Shown here: in pieces, positions 50,001-59,852 of the stretch
Layout of the letters: every line of letters starts with the position of its first letter
Position numbering within the stretch: position 1 is the first letter of the stretch
Assembly (NCBI GenBank): GCA_022846635.1
Contig: AP025685.1
Location: 2,976,001-3,040,000, forward strand
Length of the DNA stretch: 64,000 nt
From: Salmonella enterica subsp. enterica serovar Choleraesuis
GTDB taxonomy: Bacteria > Pseudomonadota > Gammaproteobacteria > Enterobacterales > Enterobacteriaceae
Direction of reading: 5' to 3'
Translations under genes and position numbers: made by a program
The notes under the pieces: generated by a model
What the model was told of the DNA's origin: nothing
Databases searched by the model: none
The model's input: only the letters and a program-made list of their open reading frames with translations

Positions 50001-50093
50001 TATCTGGCCAATACCCTGACGCCGTCGGTGGGTGACGCTAACTCCCAGACACCGGAGTACAAAGCGTTTCTGGTTAACATAGAGAAGGTATAA
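47046..50093 (+). CDS. fdnG: Formate dehydrogenase-N alpha subunit, selenoprotein
   Basis: FdnG is the molybdopterin subunit that oxidises formate in the periplasm. Translation reads through an in-frame TGA at 47631 as selenocysteine 196, giving 1015 residues like E. coli FdnG. The Tat signal contains SRRQFFK. The 4Fe-4S cluster is bound by CTYCSVGC and ALCPKG (residues 50-95). The part after the TGA (HGPTVASLAPTFGRGAMTNHW) is identical to the E. coli context. TASVADIYAPIRSG and nearby residues favour FdnG over FdoG. It is first in fdnGHI. Confidence 0.97.
47631..47675 (+). other. Selenocysteine TGA codon and SECIS element
   Basis: TGA at 47631-47633 is followed by CACGGACCAACGGTAGCAAG and further pairing bases, the place where the bacterial SECIS hairpin recruits SelB. 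The downstream frame continues without break for 2460 bases, and the protein context is conserved, so this is decoding and not a nonsense mutation. Confidence 0.9.
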
Positions 50094-50102
50094 GGAGCGC
50101 CT

Positions 50103-50987
50103 GTGTCCATGCAATCCCAGGACGTCATCAAACGTTCCGCCACCAACGACCTCACCCCGCCGCCGCATGCGCGGGATGACAGGCCGGAGGTAACTAAGCT
50201 TATCGACGTGTCGAGCTGCATTGGCTGCAAAGCCTGCCAGGTCGCCTGTTCGGAGTGGAATGACATTCGTGACGAGGTTGGTCACTGCGTCGGGGTGTAC
50301 GACAACCCCGCCGATTTGAGCGCAAAATCATGGACGGTTATGCGCTTTAGTGAAACTCGCCCGAAAGATCGGCTGGAATGGCTGATTCGCAAAGACGGCT
50401 GTATGCACTGCGAAGATCCCGGTTGTCTGAAGGCCTGCCCTTCCGCCGGGGCCATCATTCAGTACGCCAACGGTATTGTCGATTTTCAGTCTGAACACTG
50501 TATTGGCTGCGGCTATTGTATTGCCGGCTGTCCGTTCAACATTCCGCGTCTGAACCCTGAAGACAACCGGGTCTATAAATGCACCCTGTGCGTCGATCGG
50601 GTTAGCGTCGGTCAGGAACCGGCCTGCGTGAAGACCTGCCCTACCGGTGCGATTCGCTTTGGTAGCCGTAAGGATATGCTGAACTACGGGGCCGAACGGG
50701 TGGAAAAACTCAAAGAGCGCGGTTACGCCAACGCCGGGATCTATAACCCACAGGGCGTGGGCGGCACTCACGTGGTTTACGTACTGCACCATGCCGATAA
50801 ACCCGGCCTGTACCACAATCTGCCGGAAGATCCGCACATCGATCTGCCGGTAAATCTGTGGAAAGGGATCCTGAAGCCCCTGTCGGCCATCGGTTTTATC
50901 GCCACCTTTGCCGGGCTGATATTCCACTATGTGGGAATCGGGCCGAATGAGGAAACCGATGATGACGAGGAGGATACTCATGAGTAA
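50103..50987 (+). CDS. fdnH: Formate dehydrogenase-N iron-sulfur subunit
   Basis: FdnH passes electrons from FdnG to the cytochrome b subunit through four 4Fe-4S clusters. The 294-residue protein has four cysteine groups ([55 protein letters not shown]) and a C-terminal membrane helix ([21 protein letters not shown]). The GTG start at 50103 follows AAGGAGC; an ATG lies two codons later. fdnI overlaps its end. Confidence 0.95.
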   Translation: MSMQSQDVIKRSATNDLTPPPHARDDRPEVTKLIDVSSCIGCKACQVACSEWNDIRDEVGHCVGVYDNPADLSAKSWTVMRFSETRPKDRLEWLIRKDGCMHCEDPGCLKACPSAGAIIQYANGIVDFQSEHCIGCGYCIAGCPFNIPRLNPEDNRVYKCTLCVDRVSVGQEPACVKTCPTGAIRFGSRKDMLNYGAERVEKLKERGYANAGIYNPQGVGGTHVVYVLHHADKPGLYHNLPEDPHIDLPVNLWKGILKPLSAIGFIATFAGLIFHYVGIGPNEETDDDEEDTHE

Positions 50988-51639
50988 GCGCGACATGATT
51001 GTGCGAACTAAATTCATCGACAGAGCCTGCCACTGGACGGTTGTTATCTGCTTCTTTCTGGTGTCACTGTCGGGAATTGCGCTCTTTTTCCCAACGCTGC
51101 AATGGCTGACTGAAACCTTCGGTACGCCGCAGATGGGGCGGATACTGCATCCATTCTTTGGCGTAGCTATCTTCGTGGTACTGATGTTTATGTTCGCACG
51201 CTTTGTGCACCATAATATCCCGGACAAGCAGGACTGGCCGTGGATTAAAGGTATCGTTGAGGTGCTCAAAGGCAATGAGCATAAAGTCGCGAAGGTGGGG
51301 AAATATAACGCCGGTCAAAAGATGATGTTCTGGACCATTATGAGCATGATTTTTGTGCTGCTGGTGACCGGGATAATTATCTGGCGTCCGTGGTTTGCGC
51401 AGTACTTCCCTATCCGCCTGGTGCGCTATAGCCTGCTAATCCACGCAACTGCCGCAATCATCCTGATCCACGCCATTCTGATTCATATGTATATGGCGTT
51501 TTGGGTGAAAGGATCGATTAAAGGCATGATTGAAGGCAAAGTGAGCCGCCGCTGGGCGCGCAAACACCACCCGCGCTGGTATCAGGAAGTAGAGGCCAGC
51601 GAAGCGCGTGACGAAGCGCGTAACGGCCTGCGCCGTTAA
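50980..51639 (+). CDS. fdnI: Formate dehydrogenase-N cytochrome b556 subunit
   Basis: FdnI holds two haems b and delivers electrons to menaquinone. From the ATG at 50980, which overlaps the fdnH stop, it has 219 residues (E. coli 217). Four membrane helices and the haem-ligand histidines (in [36 protein letters not shown]) are seen. The sequence follows FdnI more than FdoI. Upstream in-frame codons back to 50929 lie inside fdnH and are unsupported. Confidence 0.95.
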   Translation: MSKRDMIVRTKFIDRACHWTVVICFFLVSLSGIALFFPTLQWLTETFGTPQMGRILHPFFGVAIFVVLMFMFARFVHHNIPDKQDWPWIKGIVEVLKGNEHKVAKVGKYNAGQKMMFWTIMSMIFVLLVTGIIIWRPWFAQYFPIRLVRYSLLIHATAAIILIHAILIHMYMAFWVKGSIKGMIEGKVSRRWARKHHPRWYQEVEASEARDEARNGLRR

Positions 51640-51656
51640 TCTTCCGGGTGCCGGGG

Positions 51657-51998
51657 TCAACTAACATCGACCTCGCGCACCCGCATCTCCTGCCCACCGT
51701 CTATCTGTACCTGAAGCGATCCACAGTCCGGACAGCTACGGCGCACCTCCAGCGTTGTAAACGCGGCGCTGCAGTTAAAACACCATCCTGCCGCCGGAAC
51801 CAACTCAATATGAAACTGCGCACTCTGCGCCAGAGTATTGCGGCTGGCAGCCCGCAGGCCGGTCATCAAAGCTTCAGTTTCCACACAGGCCAAAGCGCCG
51901 ACCGATAACCACACCTGGTTTACCCGCTGAAAGCGATGCTCTCTGGCCTGATTTTCCAGCAATTCAACTACGCTCTGCGCTAACGAAAGCTCGTGCAT
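51657..51998 (-). CDS. hybF: HypA/HybF-type nickel chaperone for hydrogenase
   Basis: The 113-residue protein delivers nickel to hydrogenase large subunits. It begins MHELSLAQSVVELL, with the nickel-binding His2 and Glu3, and has the zinc site Cys73, Cys76, Cys89, Cys92 (CFNC and CPDC). The ATG at 51998 gives the exact size of E. coli HybF. In E. coli hybF lies inside the hyb operon, but here it is on the opposite strand, upstream of hybO and convergent with fdnI. It could equally be called hypA. Confidence 0.88.
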   Translation of the reverse strand: MHELSLAQSVVELLENQAREHRFQRVNQVWLSVGALACVETEALMTGLRAASRNTLAQSAQFHIELVPAAGWCFNCSAAFTTLEVRRSCPDCGSLQVQIDGGQEMRVREVDVS

Positions 51999-52445
51999 CT
52001 TTTTCCTTATCAGGTCACCGCCACCCGCGTTTATCATCAGCATCGGCTGATATTTACGCAGTGACCTTCAGAATCATTAAAATTTATTTAATAATTACCG
52101 TGAAGTAATTATTTAAAATCGTGATCGCCATTCAACAAATAAGCTGCAAAGCCAATTATCGAACTAAAAACCGAGCCTATTAATTCAATATAAATAATAG
52201 ATAGATAAATAAGAAACGTTATCAATAACAATATGATAGATGTAAAAATCACGATATAAACAACATCACGATCTCAATATTATTAACACTGAAATATATG
52301 GCTGAAACGAGGCATATCACAAAAATATAATAGATTTATCCTACTAAAGGATTAATTGATAAATATCAACTCATCCCCCAGGCATACCGAGGTTAAATTT
52401 TAGCATCAGAAGCAATTTCACTACCTTGGGCGCCAGGAGAATATC
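51999..52445. other. AT-rich promoter region of the hyb operon
   Basis: These 447 bases lie between divergent hybF and hybO. They are AT rich and hold no supported gene. A perfect FNR site sits near the hybO end. The promoter of hybF should be at the left end. Confidence 0.65.
52356..52369 (+). promoter_or_regulatory. Perfect FNR consensus upstream of hybO
   Basis: TTGATAAATATCAA fits TTGAT-N4-ATCAA at all ten positions. A TAAATT -10 box at 52394-52399 would put the transcript start near 52405, so the site is centred near -41.5, the standard place for activation by FNR. Confidence 0.8.
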
Positions 52446-53576
52446 ATGTCCGGAGGACAATTTAATTTTGCCGAGGGCGGCATTTCCCGCCGCGATTTCA
52501 TCACACTTTGCGCTGCCCTCTCCGCGACTATGGGGTTAAGCCCCAGCGCCAGCGCACAGCTGACCGAGGCCATGAGCTCCCCCGCCCGTCCACCGGTTAT
52601 CTGGATAGGCGCCCAGGAATGCACCGGGTGTACTGAAGCGTTATTACGCTCTACCCATCCAACGATTGAAAACCTGGTGTTGGACGTTATCTCCCTGGAA
52701 TATCACGAGGTGCTGTCGGCGGCATTTGGCCAGCAGGCGGAAGATAACAAACATCACGCAATGGAAAAGTGGCACGGCAAGTATGTGCTGGTGGTAGATG
52801 GCTCTATTCCACTTAAAGACGGCGGTATCTATTGCATGGTGGCCGGTAAGCCTATTGCCGAACACATCAAAGAGGCCGCCGCGGGAGCCGCTGCGGTAAT
52901 CGCTATTGGGTCTTGCTCGGCCTGGGGCGGCGTTCCGGCCTCTGGCGTTAACCCTACCGGGGCTGTTTCACTCCAGCAGGTTATCCCAGATATTCCGGTC
53001 ATTAATATCCCCGGCTGTCCGCCTAATCCGCATAACTTCCTGGCGACCGTCGCCCACCTGATTGCCTTTAATCGCGCACCGAAGCTGGATAAGAAAAACC
53101 GTCCACTGTTTGCCTATGAACGGCTTATCCATGAAAACTGCGAACGCCGCCCTCATTTCGATGCCGGGCGCTTCGCTAAAGCATTTGGCGATCATGGGCA
53201 CCGGGAAGGCTGGTGTCTTTATCACCTGGGCTGCAAAGGCCCTGAAACCTACGGCAACTGCTCCTCACTGGAGTTTTGCGACATCGGCGGCGGCATCTGG
53301 CCAGTAGGTATTGGCCATCCTTGCTTTGGCTGTAACGAGGAAGGCGTTGGCTTTACCAAAGGCATTTTCCAGCTGGCTGAAGTCCACCAGCCTACCCCAC
53401 CTGCCCAGGTACCGGATGTAAATAAAAAAGAGGGTGGGCACGTAAGCTATACCGCCGTTGGTCTATTGGGTGCCGTGGCCGGTGCGATTGGCGGCGTATC
53501 GGTAATGGCGGTCAAACAACTGGGCCGAACGCGTGAAGATAAACGTCAGGAGTCGCATGGGGAGGATCCGCAGTGA
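52446..53576 (+). CDS. hybO: Hydrogenase-2 small subunit
   Basis: HybO is the iron-sulfur subunit of the uptake NiFe hydrogenase-2. The 376-residue precursor (E. coli 372) has a Tat signal ([11 protein letters not shown]). [16 protein letters not shown] binds the proximal cluster, and CPPNP, the His/Cys set [13 protein letters not shown] and the CFGC region bind the others. A C-terminal membrane anchor follows ([21 protein letters not shown]). hybA starts 4 bases before its stop. Confidence 0.96.
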   Translation: MSGGQFNFAEGGISRRDFITLCAALSATMGLSPSASAQLTEAMSSPARPPVIWIGAQECTGCTEALLRSTHPTIENLVLDVISLEYHEVLSAAFGQQAEDNKHHAMEKWHGKYVLVVDGSIPLKDGGIYCMVAGKPIAEHIKEAAAGAAAVIAIGSCSAWGGVPASGVNPTGAVSLQQVIPDIPVINIPGCPPNPHNFLATVAHLIAFNRAPKLDKKNRPLFAYERLIHENCERRPHFDAGRFAKAFGDHGHREGWCLYHLGCKGPETYGNCSSLEFCDIGGGIWPVGIGHPCFGCNEEGVGFTKGIFQLAEVHQPTPPAQVPDVNKKEGGHVSYTAVGLLGAVAGAIGGVSVMAVKQLGRTREDKRQESHGEDPQ

Positions 53577-54577
53577 ACCGGCGTAATTTTTTTCGGCTGG
53601 CCGCAGGTGGCCTGGCTCTGGCGGGCGTTAGCGGCAGCTGTCGGGCTGCGGCGCAGAACCGCCCTCCTATTCCTGAAGCCTCTGGCATGCTGTTTGACTC
53701 AACCCTGTGCGTCGGCTGCCAGGCCTGCGTCAGCAAATGCCAGCAGATAAACTTCCCGGAGCCGAATAAGTATCGCGGCTCTACCTATGCCAACGGCGAG
53801 CAGACCTGGTCTACCAACGACAAGCTCAGCCCATACACCAATAACGTCATTCAAATGTGGCATAGCGGTAGCGGCAAAAATAAAAATCAGCTCCAGGACG
53901 GCTACGCCTATATCAAGCGCCAGTGTATGCACTGTGTCGATCCCAACTGTGTGTCGGCCTGCCCGGTTTCAGCGATGACCAAAGATCCGAAAACCGGCAT
54001 CGTGCATCATCATCCGGATATCTGTACCGGCTGCCGCTACTGTATGGTGGCCTGTCCGTACAACATCCCCAAATATGACTATGACAATCCGCTGGGCAAA
54101 ATTCACAAATGCGAGCTGTGTAATCAACCCGGCGTAGAGCGCATTAATAAAGGCGAAGGGCCTGGCTGTACTTCGGTCTGCCCGACCGGGGCGGTAATTT
54201 ACGGCACTCGCGAGAAGCTGATGGCCGAAGCAAAGCGACGACTGGCTCAGAAGCCGGGTAGCGACTATGCCTATCCACGCCAGCGCGTGGGCAGTGGCGA
54301 TATCTATCTGCATCCGGTCGCCAACTACCTGCCGCATATCTATGGCGAGCAGGAAGGCGGCGGCACCCAGGTATTGGTGTTGTCGGCTATCCCATTCGAC
54401 CAACTGGGGCTACCGGCGCTGGATAACCTGGCTACCGGTTCTCGCTCGGAACACGTACAGCACACACTCTACAAAGGAATGATCCTGCCGGTTGCGGCAC
54501 TGGCCGGGCTCTCTTTTGTGGTCAGACGCAATACCCGCCAGGAGTCGCAAGCCAACGGAGAACATGAGGATGAGTAG
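53573..54577 (+). CDS. hybA: Hydrogenase-2 ferredoxin-type subunit HybA
   Basis: HybA carries electrons between HybOC and the HybB membrane subunit. It has 334 residues (E. coli 328) and a Tat signal ([17 protein letters not shown]). Four 4Fe-4S motifs are visible ([59 protein letters not shown]). The start is GTG overlapping the hybO stop. A hydrophobic C terminus ([15 protein letters not shown]) may anchor it. Confidence 0.95.
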   Translation: MNRRNFFRLAAGGLALAGVSGSCRAAAQNRPPIPEASGMLFDSTLCVGCQACVSKCQQINFPEPNKYRGSTYANGEQTWSTNDKLSPYTNNVIQMWHSGSGKNKNQLQDGYAYIKRQCMHCVDPNCVSACPVSAMTKDPKTGIVHHHPDICTGCRYCMVACPYNIPKYDYDNPLGKIHKCELCNQPGVERINKGEGPGCTSVCPTGAVIYGTREKLMAEAKRRLAQKPGSDYAYPRQRVGSGDIYLHPVANYLPHIYGEQEGGGTQVLVLSAIPFDQLGLPALDNLATGSRSEHVQHTLYKGMILPVAALAGLSFVVRRNTRQESQANGEHEDE

Positions 54578-55748
54578 TCACCTGTTACAACCGCTGGGCG
54601 GCCGGTTGTTCACCCGCAGCGTCGCAGTTTTCGCGCCGCTGGCGCTGCTTGGGCTGCTGCTGGTTGTTAAGCGTCTGTTTTTTGGTCTGGGCGATGTTAG
54701 CGATCTGAATGGCGGATATCCGTGGGGTATCTGGATTGCTTTCGATCTGCTTATCGGCACCGGTTTTGCCTGTGGCGGTTGGGCGCTGGCCTGGGCGGTA
54801 TATGTCTTTAACCGCGGCGAGTTTCATCCGCTGGTTCGTCCGGCGCTGCTGGCCAGCCTGTTCGGCTACTCTATGGGCGGCCTGTCGATAGCCATCGACC
54901 TGGGGCGCTACTGGAATATGCCTAACTTTTTCCTGCCCGCCTACTTCAACCCTAATTCGGTGCTGTTTGAAACTGCCGTCTGTATGACTATCTACATCGG
55001 CGTGATGACCCTGGAATTACTGCCTGCATTGTTCGAACGGCTGGGCTGGAAAGTGTCGCTCAAGCGTATTAACGGCGTAATGTTCTTTATTATCGGCCTC
55101 GGCGCGCTGCTGCCGATGATGCACCAGTCATCAATGGGTTCACTGATGATTGTCGCCGGGCATAAGGTACACCCGCTGTGGCAGGGTTACGAGCTGCTGC
55201 CGCTGCTGTCGCTGTTAACCGCATTCATCATGGGTTTCTCTATCGTTATCTTTGAAGGCTCGCTGCTTAAAGCCAGTAAGACTATGTCTGACGATGAAAC
55301 GCCTCTGTTCCGTAAGCTCAGTAACGTTATTAAAGGGCTGGTGTGGCTGTTTCTGATTCTACGCGTCGGCGAGATTATCTGGCGCGATAAGCTACCGCTG
55401 GTGTTTAACAGTGGCTGGTACAGCGTGCTGTTTGGTACCGAACTGCTGCTGATGGTAGTTCCACTGGTGCTGCTACATGTAAAACGTACCGGTAATAGCC
55501 CGCGTGCGCTGTTTGTTGCCGCTGTGCTTATGCTGCTGGGAGCCGCGCTATGGCGTATGGATTACTCACTGGTGGCCTATAACCCAGGCACCGGTTATCA
55601 CTATTTCCCGACCACCAGCGAGATCCTTATCTCGGTTGGTTTTGTGGCTATCGAAGTAGTGGCCTACATCCTTCTTATTCGTCTGTTGCCGATACTACCG
55701 GCACAGGCCAAAAAGTCTGCTCACTTACGGAACGAGGTTAAATCATGA
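54570..55748 (+). CDS. hybB: Hydrogenase-2 membrane subunit HybB
   Basis: HybB is an NrfD/PsrC-type integral membrane protein that links hydrogenase-2 to menaquinone and can carry proton movement. From the ATG at 54570 it has 392 residues, the same as E. coli HybB. About ten membrane helices are seen. The start overlaps the hybA stop; GGAG lies 9 bases before it. An ATG at 54564 is less well spaced. Confidence 0.94.
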   Translation: MSSHLLQPLGGRLFTRSVAVFAPLALLGLLLVVKRLFFGLGDVSDLNGGYPWGIWIAFDLLIGTGFACGGWALAWAVYVFNRGEFHPLVRPALLASLFGYSMGGLSIAIDLGRYWNMPNFFLPAYFNPNSVLFETAVCMTIYIGVMTLELLPALFERLGWKVSLKRINGVMFFIIGLGALLPMMHQSSMGSLMIVAGHKVHPLWQGYELLPLLSLLTAFIMGFSIVIFEGSLLKASKTMSDDETPLFRKLSNVIKGLVWLFLILRVGEIIWRDKLPLVFNSGWYSVLFGTELLLMVVPLVLLHVKRTGNSPRALFVAAVLMLLGAALWRMDYSLVAYNPGTGYHYFPTTSEILISVGFVAIEVVAYILLIRLLPILPAQAKKSAHLRNEVKS

Positions 55749-57445
55749 GTCAGCGCATCACTATCGATCCTATCACCCGCATCGAAGGCCATCTGCGGAT
55801 CGACTGCGAAATTGATGGGGGAAAGGTGGTTAAAGCATGGTCTTCCGGCACCATGTGGCGCGGGATGGAAGAGATAGTTAAGGCTCACGATCCGCGCGAT
55901 GCCTGGATAATCGTGCAGCGCATCTGCGGCGTTTGCACCACCATCCACGCCGTTGCCTCAGTTCGCGCGGTGGAGAATGCGCTGGATATGGAAGTCCCGG
56001 TCAATGCGCAATATATCCGAAACCTTATTCTCGCCGCCCACCAGATTCACGATCATATCGTGCATTTTTATCAACTCTCGGCCATGGACTGGGTGGATAT
56101 CACCTCTGCGCTTGAAGCTTCTCCAGAAAAGGCGGAGGCCATGCTAAAAGGGCGCTCCAGCTGGTCGCTCAATAGCGCCGCGGAATTTGCCAAAGTCCAG
56201 GAGAAGGTTAAAGCACTGGTCGCCAGCGGCCAGCTCGGTATCTTCAACAACGGTTACTGGAAGCACAGCGCCATGAAGCTGTCGCCGGAAGTTAACCTGA
56301 TTGCCGTCGCCCACTATTTACAGGCTCTGGAGTGCCAGCGCGATGCTAACCGTATCGTCGCCGTGCTGGGCGGTAAAACGCCGCATATTCAGAACCTGGC
56401 GGTGGGCGGCGTTGCGAACCCGATAAATCTCGATGCGCCTGGGGTACTCAACCTTGAGCGCTTGATGTACGTGAAGTCGTTCATTGACAAGCTTGGCGAC
56501 TTTATCACTCAGGTGTATCAGGTCGATACGGCAATTTTCGCCGCCAGCTATCCGGAGTGGTTTACCCTCGGCAAAGCGGCCGATCGCTATCTGTGTGTTC
56601 CTGAACTGCCGGTGGACAGAAAAGGGCAGGAGTTCCTGATGCCGGGTGGATTTATCGAAGGCAGTGATTTCTCGACCTTCCGTCCAATTGCTAATCATCG
56701 GGATAGCTACCTGATTGATGGTATTGAAGAAAGCGGAAAACACGCCTGGTACAAAGATCCCGAACCGCAAAAACCATGGGAAGGCACCACCGAGCCGAAT
56801 TACACCGGCTGGGAGGAGGACGGTAAATACTCATGGGTTAAAGCGCCAAGCTTCTACGGCAAACCGGTAGAAGTTGGCCCTCTTGCCTGGCTGATGTGCG
56901 GACTGGCCGCCGGTGATAAAGCAACGCTGAAACACTACGATCATATTAAAAGGCTGGTCACCAGCCTTACCGGTAAAACCCTGACTAATGACGAGCTTCA
57001 GTCTACCTGGGGGCGCATTGTCGGGCGCGCGGTGCGTACCGGCGTATTGCAGGACACGCTAAACCAGCAGTACCAGGCATTAATCGACAACATTGGCCGC
57101 GGCGATTTTGAAACCTTTATCGCTCCGCAATTCCCGAAAGGCACGGTGCGCGGAGTAGGATTTGAAGAAGCTTCACGCGGCATGCTGTCGCACTGGATCG
57201 TTATCAAAGACGGCAAAATTGAAAACTATCAGGCCGTGGTGCCTTCCACCTGGAATGCCGGCCCGCGCAACTTTAATGACGATCCAGGGCCGTATGAGCG
57301 CGCGCTGATCGGCACTGAAGTTGCGGATCCGGAAAAACCATTGGAAGTTGTACGCACGATCCACTCCTTCGATCCTTGTATGTCCTGCGCGGTGCATATG
57401 GTCGATCTCTCCGGTAAGACGTTAACCAGGGTGAAGGTATTGTAA
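55745..57445 (+). CDS. hybC: Hydrogenase-2 large (nickel) subunit
   Basis: HybC holds the NiFe active site. It has 566 residues (E. coli 567). The nickel ligands are Cys61 and Cys64 (RICGVC) and Cys545 and Cys548 (DPCMSCAVH). The C-terminal 15 residues after His551 should be removed by the HybD protease after nickel insertion. It overlaps hybB by 4 bases and abuts hybD. Confidence 0.97.
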   Translation: MSQRITIDPITRIEGHLRIDCEIDGGKVVKAWSSGTMWRGMEEIVKAHDPRDAWIIVQRICGVCTTIHAVASVRAVENALDMEVPVNAQYIRNLILAAHQIHDHIVHFYQLSAMDWVDITSALEASPEKAEAMLKGRSSWSLNSAAEFAKVQEKVKALVASGQLGIFNNGYWKHSAMKLSPEVNLIAVAHYLQALECQRDANRIVAVLGGKTPHIQNLAVGGVANPINLDAPGVLNLERLMYVKSFIDKLGDFITQVYQVDTAIFAASYPEWFTLGKAADRYLCVPELPVDRKGQEFLMPGGFIEGSDFSTFRPIANHRDSYLIDGIEESGKHAWYKDPEPQKPWEGTTEPNYTGWEEDGKYSWVKAPSFYGKPVEVGPLAWLMCGLAAGDKATLKHYDHIKRLVTSLTGKTLTNDELQSTWGRIVGRAVRTGVLQDTLNQQYQALIDNIGRGDFETFIAPQFPKGTVRGVGFEEASRGMLSHWIVIKDGKIENYQAVVPSTWNAGPRNFNDDPGPYERALIGTEVADPEKPLEVVRTIHSFDPCMSCAVHMVDLSGKTLTRVKVL

Positions 57446-57940
57446 ATGGCTGTTTTAATTACCGGTATCGGTAATCTGTTGTTGAGTGATGAAGGCGTAG
57501 GCGTGCGGGCGGTTGAAGCACTTGAAGCCCGCTACCGCTTTCCAGATGGGGTCGACCTGCTGGACGGCGGCACCAGCGGCATGGAGCTGCTGGAGGCCAT
57601 GGCCAGCCGCAAGCTGTTGATTGTGATTGATGCGGTACGTAGTGATTATCCACCCGGCAGCGTTTTTGTCCTGGAAGATGAAGAAGTTCCGGCATTTTTT
57701 TCGCAGCGGGTTTCTCCCCACCAGCTTGGGCTGGCGGATGTGCTCATGGCACTCAAACTCACCGATGAGTTTCCCCAGCGCCTGGTTCTGGTTGGCATAG
57801 AGCCAGAATCACTGGCACCGGGGATGTCGCTGTCAGATTGCGCCAGTAAAGCGCTAGAGTTAGCCGTTGAACAAGTTATTAGCCTGCTGCAACAGGCGGG
57901 TATTACGCCGGTTTTACGGGAGGAAAGCGATGCTGGCTGA
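57446..57940 (+). CDS. hybD: Hydrogenase-2 maturation endopeptidase HybD
   Basis: HybD cleaves the C-terminal peptide of HybC. The 164-residue protein has the GIGNLLLSDEGVG motif with a nickel-sensing Glu, the DGGTSGMELL loop and the His in SPHQLGLADVL. The ATG directly follows the hybC stop, and hybE overlaps its end by 11 bases. Confidence 0.95.
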   Translation: MAVLITGIGNLLLSDEGVGVRAVEALEARYRFPDGVDLLDGGTSGMELLEAMASRKLLIVIDAVRSDYPPGSVFVLEDEEVPAFFSQRVSPHQLGLADVLMALKLTDEFPQRLVLVGIEPESLAPGMSLSDCASKALELAVEQVISLLQQAGITPVLREESDAG

Positions 57941-58421
57941 AGTTGAACGTGAAATAGCAGGATTTCAGGAGTCCCCTGAAGTCTGGCTGGAGCAAACTTT
58001 CGGTGCTATCGGCGAGAGTGAAATGTCCCACCTGCCCTTTTATCGCCCTCACCTTCCGGTGAAAGCGATTGGTTTTCAGCGCTTTGATAACCAGTGGCTG
58101 GGCGCACTACTAACGCCATGGATGCTGAATCTGGTGATTTTACCGGGCCGCGATCAGATATGGCCTGTGCGTACTGTCGGCCAGCGCCTGACTCTGGCAC
58201 TGCCGCAAAAAGATATCACCTTTCAGGTAGGGGAAACGCCGGACGGCAATCAGTATCTGGCAAGCTCTCTGCTGTCGCCGCTGCCTGCCACCATGAGTGC
58301 CCAGGAGGCTATCAGTCTTGCTCAGGATAGCCTGCGGCTGGCGCTTTCTTTACCCATGCGTACTCGCAGCGAAGTGAATCATAGTTTGCGTGCGCTATTG
58401 CGCGGACGGATGGCAGACTAA
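57930..58421 (+). CDS. hybE: Hydrogenase-2 assembly chaperone HybE
   Basis: HybE binds the HybO precursor and controls its Tat export until assembly is complete. From the ATG at 57930 (preceded by GGAGGAAAG) the product has 163 residues, close to E. coli HybE (162). Conserved stretches include LLTPWMLNLVILPGRDQIWP and LASSLLSPL. Upstream codons inside hybD are unsupported. Confidence 0.9.
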   Translation: MLAEVEREIAGFQESPEVWLEQTFGAIGESEMSHLPFYRPHLPVKAIGFQRFDNQWLGALLTPWMLNLVILPGRDQIWPVRTVGQRLTLALPQKDITFQVGETPDGNQYLASSLLSPLPATMSAQEAISLAQDSLRLALSLPMRTRSEVNHSLRALLRGRMAD

Positions 58422-58449
58422 CCCCTGCTGTGAGTAAAAGGAGACAATT

Positions 58450-58701
58450 ATGTGTATTGGCGTTCCGGCCAAAATTCTGGCCACAGGTGAAGATGCCTGG
58501 CAACCGGCAACCGTGGAGATTGGCGGGATCCGTCGCTCGGTAAATATCACCATGGTATGCGAAGGCAACCCGCAGGATCTGGTAGGAAAGTGGGTGCTGG
58601 TACACGTAGGGTTTGCGATGAGTTTACTGGCTGAAGAGGAAGCCAATGAAATGCTGACCCTGCTCGATGGCATTGAAGGTATCGCTACAACCCGCCAATA
58701 G
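58450..58701 (+). CDS. hybG: HypC/HybG-type hydrogenase maturation chaperone
   Basis: HybG works with HypD to assemble the Fe(CN)2CO group and hand it to HybC. The 83-residue protein starts MCIGVPAKI, whose Cys2 is essential in the family. An AGGAG site precedes the ATG. In E. coli hybF lies between hybE and hybG; here hybG follows hybE directly with a 28-base gap. Confidence 0.94.
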   Translation: MCIGVPAKILATGEDAWQPATVEIGGIRRSVNITMVCEGNPQDLVGKWVLVHVGFAMSLLAEEEANEMLTLLDGIEGIATTRQ

Positions 58702-58860
58702 ATTTACTACAATTCTTATAGTTTTCCCCACCTGACCATCTCAAGATAGAGGGGCTGAGGCTGACCTGTCCCTCGGCACCCTCGCTATGCTATGCAGACT
58801 TATATTTACCATGGCAATAATTGCCAAAATTTATAGTTTCGTATGGTAGTAACATAGTCC

Positions 58861-58891
58861 CTGAGCCGCAACGCTGTGGTTAGCGGCTCAG
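58861..58891. repeat. 9-bp inverted repeat before small lipoprotein gene
   Basis: CTGAGCCGC and GCGGCTCAG pair over 9 bases around a 13-base loop. It ends 16 bases before the ATG of the small lipoprotein gene at 58908. No T tract follows, so it is not a normal terminator for the hyb operon. Confidence 0.6.
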
Positions 58892-58907
58892 ATAGTCTGA
58901 GGTCAAC

Positions 58908-59054
58908 ATGAAAAAGATAATCCTAATCGCATCGCTTATCGCATCTGTTTTTATCGTTTCTGCCTGCGCAGACAATAGCACCATGCCATCCAACAACTGG
59001 CAGACCAAAACAACGGGGCACGTCAGCTCTGAAGTTGCACATCTGGGGCCATAG
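58908..59054 (+). CDS. Very small lipoprotein (48 aa)
   Basis: The 48-codon frame begins MKKIILIASLIASVFIVSAC, a strong lipoprotein signal with lipobox VSAC and Cys20. The mature part is only about 29 residues, polar and without further hydrophobic segments. A CTGAGG ribosome site lies about 5 bases before the ATG. Small lipoproteins of this type include entericidins and colicin lysis proteins, but I see no specific match to either. Confidence 0.6.
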   Translation: MKKIILIASLIASVFIVSACADNSTMPSNNWQTKTTGHVSSEVAHLGP

Positions 59055-59426
59055 TGCAGGCTCCCCCGGGCAGCTCACGCTGTCCGGCAGATTTATCCGT
59101 ATGCATATGCCTCCATGGCCTCGATGCAAAAACTCAGATTAAACAGACAGTCCCCGATTTAGCCATCTGACATCCGATATGACAGGCTGATACGCTTTAT
59201 CCCGACGCCAGTAGCCACTTTCGAGGCTGATAATATCTTCCCGCGGCTATACCAAAGATCAACGGTTAAACGACCAGGATAAATCATCAACAAGTCATTA
59301 ACGATAATTTATCCCTACTAATAAATATAAAATCTAAAGTCGCCAGTCGGGAACTTCTCGGTTTTCCGCAAGTCTATCCCCATGGAAATTAAAGATTTGC
59401 ACTGTCAAAGATAACGGACTGGAATC
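59055..59426. other. Non-coding gap between two small genes
   Basis: The 372 bases contain no supported gene. I saw no terminator or regulator site of note. Confidence 0.5.
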
Positions 59427-59555
59427 ATGAAATACTTAATAAAGGTCGCCAGAGTAGCTATCGTATTATTAATGACTGTATGGCTGGCGCTTATCTTCAA
59501 TGTTCAGCAAACCACACTGCATCTGGACAACATCGTCAACACGGTAAAAAGCTGA
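59427..59555 (+). CDS. Very small membrane protein (42 aa)
   Basis: The 42-codon frame begins MKYLIKVARVAIVLLMTVWL, with basic residues followed by a hydrophobic segment at about 9-24 and a polar C-terminal tail (NVQQTTLHLDNIVNTVKS). This is the shape of a single-span inner-membrane small protein or an uncleaved signal. A GGA site precedes the ATG. No family was recognised. Confidence 0.5.
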   Translation: MKYLIKVARVAIVLLMTVWLALIFNVQQTTLHLDNIVNTVKS

Positions 59556-59852
59556 CGCGTGCCAGTTCCCTTCCGGCTCCAGTCGGCGTGCTAGCTACAG
59601 GTTGGAATGCCGCGCAATGATGCCAGACATGGCTCAATGCCCGGACATAGAGATGAAAAACCTTATTTTTTTGATTGGCGCCGGTCGATACTAAGACCAC
59701 TTTTATTTTCTTATTCGCAGACTTATTCAGCAAAGAACCACAATAACAGGCTCAGAATAACTGTTGTTGATGTGCAATTTTTTCAGCTATCTCCAGATAT
59801 ATTCACAACTTTATAATACCGCTCATACCCATCTCTAACCCATGAGAAAAAT
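59556..59852. other. Gap upstream of the CynR-like regulator
   Basis: About 297 bases with no supported gene. A 69-codon open frame at 59607 has no ribosome site and no recognisable content. Confidence 0.45.

Noticed and set aside
47682..50093. Separate 803-residue protein starting at ATG 47682
   Set aside because: It is the downstream part of FdnG after the selenocysteine TGA; the conserved context crosses the TGA without a break.
49158..50285. 375-residue frame on the minus strand inside fdnG/fdnH
   Set aside because: It lies antisense to conserved fdn coding sequence, has no family features, and such long shadow frames are common in GC-rich genes.
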